The translations under genes were made by a program, and so were the position numbers. A DNA stretch of 64,000 nt from Luteolibacter sp. SL250 (GTDB lineage: Bacteria; Verrucomicrobiota; Verrucomicrobiia; Verrucomicrobiales; Akkermansiaceae): assembly GCF_026625605.1 (NCBI RefSeq), contig NZ_CP113054.1, forward strand, positions 4,030,001-4,094,000. The letters run 5' to 3'. Within the stretch, counting starts at the first letter, position 1; the number at the start of each line of letters is the position of its first letter. The notes under the pieces were generated by a model. That model had not been told where the DNA came from and searched no databases. It worked only from the letters and a program-made list of their open reading frames with translations. This document shows positions 17,897 to 27,600 of the stretch, in pieces.

Positions 17897-18436
17897 ATGA
17901 CTATTCATAGACAGATGAAACCCGTCAGCCTCCTCCCAGCCCGATTGATCGCCTTACTCGGATCAATGGCCCCATTGATGGCAGCCGCACAAATCGGCAC
18001 CGCCATGCGGTTCAAGGGCGTCATTTTCACGGTGGACAGGGCGCTGGTTGAGAAGCAGCTGATACCGGCAAAAGCTCCCGTTTCGAAAGATGGGCCGCTG
18101 TTCACCGCCAGCGATCCGGCGGAGCTCTACAAATCCCTTATCGATCAGAGCGCCGCCCCTCGGGGAGGCTCGTCAATGGTGGTTCTTCCCGACGTGGAAA
18201 CGACAAGCGGCCAGACAGGGATGGCCGAGAAAAACGGGGTCTCGATCAGGATCGACCCGATTCTGGGAAAAGACGGTGAGCGGGTCGTGGGCCACATTCT
18301 TGTGAAAACGGCCGATCGCGCCCAACGGGGAACCCTTGGCGCGAAGGTTGGCGAACCATCTTGTCCGGGGGCCTATCCCAGCGTGGATCCCAACAAGCTG
18401 GAGGTTCTGTTTTTCAAAGCTGAAGCCGTCAAATGA
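17897..18436 (+). CDS. Exported hypothetical protein (179 aa)
   Basis: N-terminal signal peptide (LLPARLIALLGSMAPLMAAA with an AQ-type cleavage site). GAGGGA lies four bases upstream of ATG 17897, supporting this start. The mature part is about 145 residues with no recognised domain; EKNGVSIRIDPILGKDGERV suggests a beta structure. Divergent from the delta-60 gene and convergent with the exported gene at 18448, which ends 11 bases away. Confidence 0.65.
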   Translation: MTIHRQMKPVSLLPARLIALLGSMAPLMAAAQIGTAMRFKGVIFTVDRALVEKQLIPAKAPVSKDGPLFTASDPAELYKSLIDQSAAPRGGSSMVVLPDVETTSGQTGMAEKNGVSIRIDPILGKDGERVVGHILVKTADRAQRGTLGAKVGEPSCPGAYPSVDPNKLEVLFFKAEAVK

Positions 18437-18447
18437 GTCATCCCTGC

Positions 18448-19542
18448 CTATTTGGCGACCATGGTTGAAATGAGGGCGAAATAGAGCGCATCGGCCTCCT
18501 TGCCTTCCGGCAGTTCTTCAAGGCGGACCACCTGCGACCCGGCTTCGGCTGCGAAGGTGGACTTGATCTGGTGCAGGTGGAATTCAGGTATCCTCTTGCT
18601 GCCAAGATCCGCACTGGTGAATTCCCCCGCCAATCCAGTCCGGGTGAGATCGAGCGAGACCTGGTCATCCACCGTGACCGCCAGTTGCAGGCCACAGGGC
18701 CTGAATTCGAGGGAGGATGTTGTCGACCAGAAAGACACTTCGGAAGATGATTCCACGCTGCTTCTCACACCCTTCGTTCCAAGAATCCGCAGATCCCCGA
18801 CTTTCATCCGCGGCACGCCCCGCAGGCGTTCAAGGTCCGCGGCTACCGGATTGTTGTTTGTCTTGCCAGCCAGCTTGAAGACCTCCACGGCAACAAGGGT
18901 TCTCGGTGGCAGCTCCGGCGCTGGCTGAACGGCAGGATTCGCCGAATCGATGATCTGGAGGAGGATGAGAGAAAGATGCTCCTGGTCCTCAGTCGGAGCA
19001 GCCGACAACGTCCCCAACAGATTTTGAACGGAATGCCGGACTTTTACGGTCGATGATAGTTTCTTCCGACGGGGGACGAGCTTGTTCCGGGAAGTTGCCG
19101 CTTCCTCTCCTTCCAGAGTGCCCTCCCCGGTCCATTCGATGGAGGCCTCAATGGAGTGCCAGCCGTTCGCGTCAGTTCCCAGAAGCCGCAGGGTGCCTGC
19201 CGCTCCCATCCCAACCTCGTAACCCCGGGCATTTGGGGCGTAGCCGGGGTAAGCCTTCGGGTCCGGAAGAAGTTTCAGATCATCAAACGTGACGGGAGAT
19301 TCCATCTTGAGTGGTGTCTGCCATCGGAAAAATTCCGTCGCCCGCTGCTGGCGCACCACCTTGTCCAACTCCTCCACCACACCTTCCGGCAAGGACGCGG
19401 CGGATAGACCGTTGGGTAGAAGCTTCCGCACGATATCAACGGGCAGCCGGACTCCACGGAAGGTGGCGGACAACTCCCCCGCGTTTCCTACACAAGAGAT
19501 ACAGGTTAGAATTGCCGCCACGATTGATATCGACGTCTTCAT
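18448..19542 (-). CDS. Exported hypothetical protein (364 aa)
   Basis: A clear signal peptide (MKTSISIVAAILTCISCVGN) precedes a soluble, beta-rich chain. SIEASIEWTGEGTLEG and EVSFWSTTSSLEFRPCGLQL look like repeated secretin/TonB-short-domain style strands, but I cannot assign a family. It converges on the exported gene ending at 18436. Periplasmic or surface location is likely; function unknown. Confidence 0.65.
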   Translation of the reverse strand: MKTSISIVAAILTCISCVGNAGELSATFRGVRLPVDIVRKLLPNGLSAASLPEGVVEELDKVVRQQRATEFFRWQTPLKMESPVTFDDLKLLPDPKAYPGYAPNARGYEVGMGAAGTLRLLGTDANGWHSIEASIEWTGEGTLEGEEAATSRNKLVPRRKKLSSTVKVRHSVQNLLGTLSAAPTEDQEHLSLILLQIIDSANPAVQPAPELPPRTLVAVEVFKLAGKTNNNPVAADLERLRGVPRMKVGDLRILGTKGVRSSVESSSEVSFWSTTSSLEFRPCGLQLAVTVDDQVSLDLTRTGLAGEFTSADLGSKRIPEFHLHQIKSTFAAEAGSQVVRLEELPEGKEADALYFALISTMVAK

Positions 19543-19908
19543 AGCTCAAACCACGGAGTTTCCGGATATGAGATACTCGCCGGAAATCGCCACAAGTTTA
19601 ATTTTCTCACCCTCTTCATTTCCGGCCCCATCTGCTCAAGGCGGAACTAAGAAGAAACCGCTCAAGCCTCCTAGCCTTAGGACCGAGCGCCCCCCCGCCG
19701 GGTCCTGGCCTCGCCATTTAGGCGATGTCACCCCAACCCGGAACCCCTCTGATGCCTACATCCGAATGTCCCTGGCTTTTAGGAGTTCGGTTTGGGATTC
19801 CCAAGGCATTTGTTGTGCTTGGAAAGGCCCAAGCGAGCGAGGTAGCCCGTAAAGCTCAAGCCCAGCGCCTCATTAACTCAATGCATACCAGCACGCCCTC
19901 CCGGTGTA
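19543..19908. other. Intergenic gap with a degenerate copy of a hairpin repeat
   Basis: No gene recognised. Bases 19670-19720 (AGGACCGAGCG, then GGTCCTGGCCTCGCCATTT) match the repeat at 24484-24533, with a weaker left arm. A poly-C run within the loop differs from the other copy. Confidence 0.5.
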
Positions 19909-20235
19909 CTATTTGTCCACTGCATCAATCGCAGCCACAAAATACGCCTCTTCCAGAACAAACTGAAGTGTGAGGCAGCCATCCGTCCTGCTGGCCCGCA
20001 TTCCTCCGTGGCAGTATTCACAGCTCGGTGCCTCTTCGTCATCCCAGGCCTTTTCCAGAAGCTCCCGGGAGATTTGCTTCATTTCGTCGATGGTGGGGAC
20101 CGCTCCGGGATGACTGGGGCGGGTGCTGACATTCCAGCCGACCGCGGCAGCGGCGGCGCTCACTTTGGCGAAATCAAATTGGGCCATGGTGCTCTCGATC
20201 GCCAGTGAGCGGACTTTGCTTGGTTCGGATTCCAT
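19909..20235 (-). CDS. Conserved hypothetical protein (108 aa), MAQFDFAK family
   Basis: Contains MAQFDFAKVSAAAAAVGWNV, then ISRELLEKAWDDEEAP and a Cys-rich CEYCHGGMRASRTDGC patch. A truncated paralogue is at 49465. Similarity between the copies continues upstream of the internal ATG (RSLAIEST versus RSRAIETT), so I use ATG 20235, not 20187. No function recognised; the paired Cys could bind metal. It follows htrA on the same strand 75 bases downstream, possibly in that unit. Confidence 0.65.
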   Translation of the reverse strand: MESEPSKVRSLAIESTMAQFDFAKVSAAAAAVGWNVSTRPSHPGAVPTIDEMKQISRELLEKAWDDEEAPSCEYCHGGMRASRTDGCLTLQFVLEEAYFVAAIDAVDK

Positions 20236-20310
20236 TCGATTTGTGGTTTGGAGGATGGCGGGCGGTAGATCCCGCCAGCCATCCCTTTGTTGGTTTCGAT
20301 GAGCCGCCGC

Positions 20311-21810
20311 CTACCGGGCAGGCTCGACCGGGTTTCCATCAATGATCAGATACCGTATGCCTCCCTGACTCCAGATGCGGAGAAGCACGCGTTCTTCATT
20401 GAGACTCCTGCTTCTGGCGATGGCGTCATCCGCGCCGCTGACCGGTTGCCGGTTGATTTCCAGGATCACATCGCCCGGTCTGAGGGCAGCCCGCGATGCC
20501 GGGGAGCCCGGGGTGACCGACACGATGAGGGCACCGGAACGGATCTGGGAAGGAATGTCATGCTCGCGTCGCGCCCGGGCATCTATGTCCTCGACGCTGA
20601 CTCCGGCCAGCGGATCGTTGTCCGAACCGCGTTTCATACCGCCGCTTCCTTCAGTCTTGGCCATGCCGCCTTGTGGTTGTTGCTCTGGTTCGACGGAAAC
20701 ATCCTGCTCCTCCCCCTCACGGAGGATCTTCAGCGTAACGGATGTGCCAGGAGAGGTTTGGGCGACAAGGAGACGGAGATGGCGGCTGTCCTGCACTTTC
20801 TTCCCATCGAAACTGATGATCACGTCCCCCGCCTTGATGCCGGCGCGTTCCGCTGGCGAGGACGCCGTGACATCCCCTACCAACGCGCCGGTGTTTCCAG
20901 GGAGCTTGAATTCCTCCGCCAGTTCGGGAGTCACCGGCTGGATCATGACTCCAAGGTGAGCCCTCGTGACTTTGCCATCGGCGATCAGCCGTTCCATCAC
21001 GAAGCGCGCTTGGTTGATGGGGACGGCGAAACCCACCCCCTGGTTGCCTCCGCTTCGGCTGAGGATCGCCGTGTTGATACCAACCAGGCGTCCTCCCGCA
21101 TCCACGAGCGCTCCGCCCGAGTTGCCGGGATTGATCGAGGCATCGGTCTGGATGAAATCCTCGTAGTCGATGATGCCCATGCCGCCCCGCCCCTTGGCGC
21201 TGACAATGCCGCTGGTCACTGTTTGGCCCAGGCCGAATGGATTGCCGATGGCAAGGACCACATCGCCAACCTCGATCATGTCGCTGTCTGCCACGGTGAT
21301 TGCGGGCAACGATCCGGCATCGACTTTTAGCACGGCGATGTCCGTCTGTGGATCGGTGCCGACAACTTTGGCGTCGTAGATGGAGACATTGTCCGGAAGG
21401 GCGACTTTGATCTCCTCGGCGTTTTCGATCACGTGATTGTTGGTCAGGACATAACCATCCTCACTGACGATGACCCCGGAGCCCAGGCTCTGTTCCCGCC
21501 TCTCCTGCGGGACGGCTGGCTGGCGGCCGCCGAAGAAGAATTGGCGGAGCATCTCATCATCCATCAGCGGCGAGACGCCCGGATTGTCGCGGATGGTTTT
21601 CGCCGTGTAGATGTTGACGACGCTCGGGGTCACACGTTTGACCACCGGAGCGAAACTGTTGGCTTGCCGCCCATCCTGGACCAGCGGGCTGTCATCGATC
21701 TTCAGCTCCGGCTGGTCTTTGCCAATCAGCGACGTCAGCGCCAGAGGACTCGCCAGCAGTGCGAGAAGCAGGATGCGGCGTGAAAGCTTGGGAAATGAAC
21801 TCGTCTTCAT
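20311..21810 (-). CDS. HtrA/DegP-family periplasmic serine protease with two PDZ domains
   Basis: 499 residues with an N-terminal signal/anchor (LLLALLASPLALTSLIG). The triad is His126 (TNNHVIE), Asp157 (TDIAVLKV) and Ser231 (GNSGGALVD). Two PDZ domains follow, the first with AGIKAGDVIISFDGKKV and the second with AALRPGDVILEINRQPV near the end. The family degrades or refolds misfolded envelope proteins under heat or oxidative stress. It lies 84 bases downstream of the Hsp20 gene on the same strand, a sensible protein-quality-control pair. Confidence 0.96.
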   Translation of the reverse strand: MKTSSFPKLSRRILLLALLASPLALTSLIGKDQPELKIDDSPLVQDGRQANSFAPVVKRVTPSVVNIYTAKTIRDNPGVSPLMDDEMLRQFFFGGRQPAVPQERREQSLGSGVIVSEDGYVLTNNHVIENAEEIKVALPDNVSIYDAKVVGTDPQTDIAVLKVDAGSLPAITVADSDMIEVGDVVLAIGNPFGLGQTVTSGIVSAKGRGGMGIIDYEDFIQTDASINPGNSGGALVDAGGRLVGINTAILSRSGGNQGVGFAVPINQARFVMERLIADGKVTRAHLGVMIQPVTPELAEEFKLPGNTGALVGDVTASSPAERAGIKAGDVIISFDGKKVQDSRHLRLLVAQTSPGTSVTLKILREGEEQDVSVEPEQQPQGGMAKTEGSGGMKRGSDNDPLAGVSVEDIDARARREHDIPSQIRSGALIVSVTPGSPASRAALRPGDVILEINRQPVSGADDAIARSRSLNEERVLLRIWSQGGIRYLIIDGNPVEPAR

Positions 21811-21894
21811 GAAATCTCATGGGTTGGGATGAAGGGAAAGCAAGCGGCGAGCTCCGGTTGCGATCGCTGGAACCCGCCGCTCGCGCAGGGTGCG

Positions 21895-22362
21895 TCAGTT
21901 CACTTTGACCTCGATTTGTTTCGGACGGGCCGCCTCGCTCTTCGCGATGCGGATGTCGAGCATGCCGTCCTTGAACTGCGCATCGACGCTCGAGGTGTCG
22001 CTGTCGTCAGGCAGGGAGAAGCTGCGGGCGAAACAGCCATAGGCGCGTTCGACGCGGTGGTACTTCTTCCTGTCGCCCTCATCCTTCTCGAATTTGCGCT
22101 CACCTGTGATCGTGAGCATGCCGTTCTCCACCGTCACCTTGACGTCTTCCTTGTTCACCTGCGGCAGCTCCGCGGTGATGAAGTAGCCTTCATCGGTTTC
22201 AGTGATATCGACAAGCGGCACCCATTCGGTCATCGCAAGTGATTGTTGCCGTCCGTTGTTGCCGTGACGGACGGTTGAAGCGGGATTGAAGGCTCCGAGA
22301 ATCCGGTTCTGGAAGTCTTCCAATTCCCGCAGTGGGTTCCAACTACTCAGTGCATTTTTCAT
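21895..22362 (-). CDS. Hsp20-family small heat shock protein
   Basis: 155 residues, an alpha-crystallin domain from about residue 45 to the end: EWVPLVDITETDEGYFITAE, then LPQVNKEDVKVTVENGMLTI, then GERKFE and AYGCFARSFSLPDD. These ATP-independent holdases keep denatured proteins soluble. I start at MKNALSSWNPLREL (22362), the usual N-terminal form; an upstream ATG at 22413 adds residues unlike the family. No CIRCE or obvious heat-shock promoter was seen upstream. Next to htrA. Confidence 0.95.
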   Translation of the reverse strand: MKNALSSWNPLRELEDFQNRILGAFNPASTVRHGNNGRQQSLAMTEWVPLVDITETDEGYFITAELPQVNKEDVKVTVENGMLTITGERKFEKDEGDRKKYHRVERAYGCFARSFSLPDDSDTSSVDAQFKDGMLDIRIAKSEAARPKQIEVKVN

Positions 22363-22864
22363 AGGTTTCCTTTCAGACGGCGGACGGGTTGGTATTTCCA
22401 GCCGATCCTCCATCCGCCGTGATTAGCGGACCGTCTGGAAGGTGTTTCGGTTGCCTTCCACCTATGGGGTAGCTGGCACGCACCTGAATTTTGCCCCAGC
22501 AAATCGCGTGCCGGATAAAAGGGACGTAAAATCAATCTCTTGCGAGAGAATGGTAAATGGTTCTGGGACAAATTTTCCTGCCAGATTTTCCATCCCGAGA
22601 CAGAATGACCCACTCCAGTCAGGCCTCACGCCGATACGTGCCATTTGTCGGATGGGGGACAGAGGCCTACGGAATTCAGACGCACGCGGGGTCTCCTTCG
22701 ACAATTTCCATCTGATGCGCGGCCAGGTGATCCAGAAGGAAGCCCTCAAAAACTCTGGCAATGGTGGCCGCGGATACCAAAGCGAACCACGCGGAGGTCA
22801 TCCGGCATACGGACAGATTCAGGACGTGCGCCGCCGGCTGGACCGGCTGGATGGTCAGCGAACT
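22363..22864. other. Gene-free gap, nothing convincing
   Basis: About 500 bases between the Hsp20 gene and the exported protein gene. Short frames exist on both strands (for example 22462-22761 minus), but none has a recognisable domain or signal. It should hold the hsp20 promoter, which I cannot pinpoint. Confidence 0.4.
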
Positions 22865-23410
22865 TTATTTCACCGTCGCCCGAACGCGGAAAAATCGCTG
22901 ACCCGTGGAGCCAAGGTACTCTCCGGGAGCTCCGGGCGACCAGTTCACCATATCGGTGGAGGTTTCGAGCACGACATCATACTTCGCGTCCGCCGATCCT
23001 GGTGTGACGAGCGAATCCGAGAACAGGTGCTGTCCGGCCCTGGTGATCTGGAGCACGAGGAAAACGTCGGCATTTGGCAGATCTGATGAAGCACCGCCGT
23101 CACCCGCAGATTTGCCCAACCGTATGGATGTCAAACCTGACATGGTATCGAACGGGACCACCAAGCTGTTAACGATCCCGTGGATGGAGAGGTTCAACTC
23201 CGCCGAGCTTCCAGCCATCGTCATGTAGCCACGGGGGACACCGGAAATTCCGACAGCGGAGGATCGGACCTGGCTCCCTCCGATGATCTTCACCAAGTCC
23301 GTGGGATTGAGCGCTACCGTGGGCGTGCCGCGGTTCAACGTGACAATCTCATGGGATAGCGAAAGCACTGACGAGGCGACCAGAACGAGAGGAATGAGCA
23401 GTCTGAGCAT
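22865..23410 (-). CDS. Exported hypothetical protein with Verrucomicrobia-style C-terminal domain
   Basis: About 181 residues from MLRLLIPLVLVASSVLSLSH, a signal peptide; I use ATG 23410 because the upstream part has no export features. The C-terminus (DVVLETSTDMVNWSP, then QRFFRVRATV) is a short module found at the ends of many Verrucomicrobia exported proteins. The middle is beta-rich. Function unknown. Confidence 0.65.
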   Translation of the reverse strand: MLRLLIPLVLVASSVLSLSHEIVTLNRGTPTVALNPTDLVKIIGGSQVRSSAVGISGVPRGYMTMAGSSAELNLSIHGIVNSLVVPFDTMSGLTSIRLGKSAGDGGASSDLPNADVFLVLQITRAGQHLFSDSLVTPGSADAKYDVVLETSTDMVNWSPGAPGEYLGSTGQRFFRVRATVK

Positions 23411-23522
23411 TCCCAAAACTGAATGATCCAAGATTTCCATCCAGCTAAATCCACAGCGAGACAAGCAAGCGCTTCCCTTGGGGCTGGACCTCGCCACTCC
23501 GAAGATGCTGCCGAGTTTGCGC

Positions 23523-23798
23523 TCAGCTTCGAGAGGCGACGTTAGTGGTGATCTCGTGCTTCAGAGGTCGGCTTTGCCGTTGATTCCACAGTTTGAGAAG
23601 GTGGATCGAGGTTCGCTCCAGCATTGTCCGCGCGCGGGACGGATGCATTTCCTCAAGCACATCCTCGACGATTCCGTGGATCTCCCTGGGCGAGCGTTCC
23701 GGAAAGCGCTTCTTCAGGCTCCGGAGTAGAAGTTCCAAGCCTTTCGGCTGCCTCCATTGGCGAATGGTTCCCTCGTTGCTGGCAAAGAGCGGATTCAT
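23523..23798 (-). CDS. Small hypothetical protein (91 aa)
   Basis: Basic, helical, no membrane segment: LELLLRSLKKRFPERSPREI, then VEDVLEEMHPSRARTMLERT. Composition looks coding and the frame is uninterrupted, but I recognise no family. A tiny membrane ORF lies just upstream on the same strand (23847). Confidence 0.45.
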   Translation of the reverse strand: MNPLFASNEGTIRQWRQPKGLELLLRSLKKRFPERSPREIHGIVEDVLEEMHPSRARTMLERTSIHLLKLWNQRQSRPLKHEITTNVASRS

Positions 23799-23846
23799 AG
23801 CATCCCATTTTTACCATTATCTGACAGGAAATCAAACGGTCACCGC

Positions 23847-23957
23847 TCAGAGCAGCCAAGAGAAGAATGCGGCGAGACCCGTCGCCACCATGACGAACAG
23901 CCAGAAGGCCGGATCGCGGAACCACGGGTAAGAGGACATGGGTGTCGTAATTGACAT
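23847..23957 (-). CDS. Putative 36-residue single-pass membrane peptide
   Basis: The frame encodes MSITTPMSSYPWFRDPAFWL followed by FVMVATGLAAFFSWLL and a stop. It is one hydrophobic helix preceded by a motif R-D-P-x-F-W-L. A second tiny ORF at 24116 has the matching R-E-P-x-F-W-L motif before its helix. The shared motif in two independent short ORFs makes chance less likely. No function is known to me. Confidence 0.45.
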   Translation of the reverse strand: MSITTPMSSYPWFRDPAFWLFVMVATGLAAFFSWLL

Positions 23958-24115
23958 GACTGGTCATCGAAAATCAAAGCTTCGGTATTCGTAATTTTCT
24001 AACCGAAAAATTTCATTTCACGCATCCGCCCCGCAATTTTGCGACCTCAAAACCGGCCATCATGATAAACGACTGGATTCGTGCCTGGCTGTCCCAATAG
24101 CCTCCGGCAGGCGGC

Positions 24116-24199
24116 ATGAGAGTTTTACGCGAACCCCTTTTCTGGCTCTGCGTGGGCGTCCAACTCCTCTTGGCGGCCATCCTGATTATTCTCTTCTGA
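24116..24199 (+). CDS. Putative 27-residue single-pass membrane peptide
   Basis: Encodes MRVLREPLFWLCVGVQLLLA then AILIILF and a stop: nearly the whole peptide is one hydrophobic helix. The REPLFWL motif parallels RDPAFWL in the peptide at 23847 on the opposite strand. Size resembles regulatory small membrane proteins such as KdpF, but no kdp gene is present. Existence as a gene is uncertain. Confidence 0.4.
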   Translation: MRVLREPLFWLCVGVQLLLAAILIILF

Positions 24200-24616
24200 A
24201 GTCCGCTCGCCTCGTCCCTCTATGGGACAACCTCGTCAGATAAGTCCGGCTTTTGAACGCGCCTCTCCTCTTCGTATTTCCGGAGGATCTGCTCAAGCGT
24301 GACGGGGGGGAGTATCGTTGGCCATGCTGCAGAAATGCCCGCGGTCCTAAGATCTACGTCCGGAGTTGGTAGCAGAGCCAAGAATACCGGATTTTCCCGC
24401 AGTTTCCCAACAATCGGTTGCGTCTATCAGAACCGGTGTTAGATCACCGCAACCTGAGGGCTGATGAGCATCCTGCCAGGATAGAGGCCAGGACCGAGCG
24501 TGTGTTCTCCGCTGGATCCTGGCCTCGCCATTTTCCGGTAGGGATTACCACGGAGTACCGAAACACTACCACTGCTCACTTGAACAACCCCCATTTCCCC
24601 CGGATCGGTGGAGGGA
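24200..24616. other. Region upstream of dnaE2
   Basis: About 400 bases without a gene, apart from the hairpin repeat at 24484. It should contain the dnaE2 promoter; I could not identify a LexA-type box with confidence. No imuA or imuB sequence is visible here. Confidence 0.4.
24484..24533. repeat. REP-like hairpin repeat
   Basis: Perfect 10-base inverted arms GAGGCCAGGA (24484-24493) and TCCTGGCCTC (24517-24526) enclose a 23-base loop, followed by GCCATTT. A related copy with a decayed left arm is at about 19670-19720. It sits about 90 bases ahead of dnaE2. It could be a mobile REP-type element or a transcription terminator; there is no T-run. Confidence 0.55.
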
Positions 24617-27600
24617 ATGTTCGCCGAGTTCCACGCCCGTTCCGCGTTTTCCTTCCTCGAGGGAGCGTCGTTGCCGGAGGCGATGGTCGCCCGGGCGGCG
24701 GAGCTGGGCTACCGTGCAATCGCCATCACGGACCGGGGCGGGTTCTACGGATCCGCGCGGGCGCACTACATGGCGAAGGAAGTGGGCATCCGCGCCTCGG
24801 TGGGCGCGACGATCCCCCACGAAGGGAATGCGGTGCCGGTGCTGTACGCGAGCCGGGAAGGCTACAGGCGGATGTGCCGGGACATCACCAGCAAGAACCT
24901 GTTGCTCGCGGAGCCGGAGGCCTATGGGTGGGATGGAACGGATCACCTCATCGCGCTGACCGGCGACCGCGACGGGGCGGTGGGCCGCGCACTCGCGCGG
25001 GACGACCGGCAGGCCGCGGAATCGACGGTGCGCTCGATGATGCGCCGGTTCGGCGACCGGAACGTCTATGTCGAGGCCTGGAAGCACGAACAACGCGAGG
25101 ACGGAAGGGTGCTGCGGCACCTGAAGGATCTCGCCGCGCATCTCCGGCTGCCGCTGCTGGTGAGCAATGCCCCGTTGATGGCCACCCCGAAAGACCGGAT
25201 GCTGCTGGATGCCTTCACCTGCCTGCGAAACCACACCGCGCTGGACCAGGCGGGCCGGTTGCTGGCACCGAATGGGCAGCGGATGCTGCGTTGCGGCCGT
25301 GAGGCGAAGAACATCTTCGCCGACTCCTGCCGGGATGGGCTGGTCAACCAGAAGCGGCTCTATGAACGGCTGGACTTCACGCTCGAGGATCTGGGCTACC
25401 GCTTCCCCGACTTCTCCGACAGCCGCGGACAGCCGCTGTCCATCCCAGAGCAATGCACGCTGCTCCGGAGGCTGGCTTATGCCGGTGCGACCAAGCGATA
25501 CGGCAAACTTTACCCGAAGGTGCGGACCCAGCTCGAGCATGAGCTGACTCTGATCAACCGGCTGGAATTTCCCGGGTATTTCCTGATCGTCCACGACATC
25601 GTGGAGTTCGCGCGCGGGAACGGCATCCTCTGCCAAGGCCGGGGATCCGCGGCGAATTCCGTGGTGTGCTACTCGCTGGGGATCACCGCGGTGGACCCAA
25701 TCGGAGGCGGGCTGCTGTTCGAGCGCTTCCTGTCGGAGAACCGGCGGAGCTGGCCGGACATCGACATCGACTTTCCCTCCGGCGACCAGCGGGAGCGGGT
25801 GATCCAGTATGTGTTCCGGAAGTATGGCGCGCGGGGGGCTGCGATGACGGCGAACGTGATCACCTACCAGAGCAGGAGCGCCTTTCGCGAGATGAGCAAG
25901 GTGCTGGGGTTCCCCGAATCGGTGGCCGACCGCTTCTCCAATGCACCCGGAGCCTTCCGGGACGCCGGTTCCCGCAAGGAACTGCCGGAAGAGGAATACA
26001 TCGAGCACAAGGAACAGCAGCGGCAGGACGACTTCGACGAGAGAGTGTCCGCACTGGTCCCGCCGTCGCACCCACGGTTCGGCGCGCTGAAGCACCTCTA
26101 CCACTCGGTGCTGGCGATGCCACGGCATCTCGGACAGCACTCGGGAGGGATGATCATCTGCGACCGCGGGCTGGATCAGGTGGTCCCCATCCAGCCCGCG
26201 ACCATGCCCGGCAGGACGGTGGTCCAGTGGGACAAGGACGACTGTGAGGACCTGGGCATTGTGAAGATCGACCTGCTCGGCCTGGGGATGCTGGCGGCTA
26301 TGGAACATGCGATCCAGATCCGGGCACGACGGGGCCATCCGGTCGATCTGGCGAAGATCCCCAAGGATGATCCGGCCGTGTTCGACCTGATGTGCAGGGC
26401 GGACACGGTGGGGACGTTTCAGGTGGAAAGCCGTGCGCAGATGGCAACGCTGCCGATCATGCGGCCACGGTGCTTCTATGATGTCGCGATCGAAGTGGCG
26501 ATCATACGCCCCGGCCCCATCGTGGGCGATCTGGTGCATCCCTACCTGAACCGCCGCTGCGGCCGGGAGCCGGTCGACTACATCCACCCTGCCTGCAAGC
26601 CGACGCTGGAGCGGACCCTGGGCGTGCCGCTTTTCCAAGAGCAGGTGCTGCGGATGGCTATGGATGTGGCGGGCTTCACCGGGGCCGAGGCCGACGAACT
26701 GCGGCGGGCGATGGCCTTCAAGCGGAGTGACGCACGGATGTCGGCCATTTCGGAGAAACTCCGGGCACGGATGACAGAACGGGGCATCGAGCCGGAAGTG
26801 CAGGAAAAGATCGTGGCCTCCATCGGGAGCTTCGCGCTCTACGGATTCCCGGAGTCGCATTCCATTTCCTTCGCGCTGATCGCGTATGCCTCCTGCTGGC
26901 TCAAGGTCCACCACCCGGCGGAGTTCTACGTGGGCATCATCAACAACCAGCCGATGGGATTCTACTCGGTGAACACGTTGATCCAGGACGCGAAGCGGCG
27001 GGGCATCCGGGTGCTGGCCGTCTCCGTGACCGAAGGCACCGACGAAACGACCGTGGTCGATGACCGGACGATCCGGCTGGGCCTCCACCTGATCAAGGGG
27101 CTGAGCGTTGGACTGAGGGAGCGGATTTTCACAGCGCGGGCTGCGGCGTCCTTCGGTTCGCTGGAGGAATTCATGCGCAGAGCGAAGCCGAATGCCAAGG
27201 AACGCCGGAAGCTGGCCGAGTCCGGGGCGCTCAACGGGCTGCCCGAGGTGGAGCACCGGCGGGATGCGCTGTGGCAGGTCGAGCTGCCGCTGCACGACGA
27301 TCTGTTCGCAAACCGGGGAACGGAGAAGGAGGTGCTGCTGCCAGGAATGTCGATGCCCGAGCGGCTGACTGCGGACTACGCGACCATCGGGGCCTCGGCG
27401 GGGCCGCACACCATGAAGCTGTGGCGGGAGAACCCCGGAGCGAAAGGCGTTCTGCGGGCGAAGGATCTCCAGATCCTGCCGCGGGGCTTTCCGATCCGGA
27501 TCGGCGGCATGGCCATCTGCCGCCAGCGCCCTGGCACCGCGAAGGGTCACTGCTTCATCTCGCTGGAGGATGAAACGGGGATCGCGAACCTGTTCGTGCC

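Noticed and set aside
20287..21330. A 347-codon plus-strand frame across htrA
   Set aside because: Antisense to a protease with a full catalytic triad and two PDZ domains.
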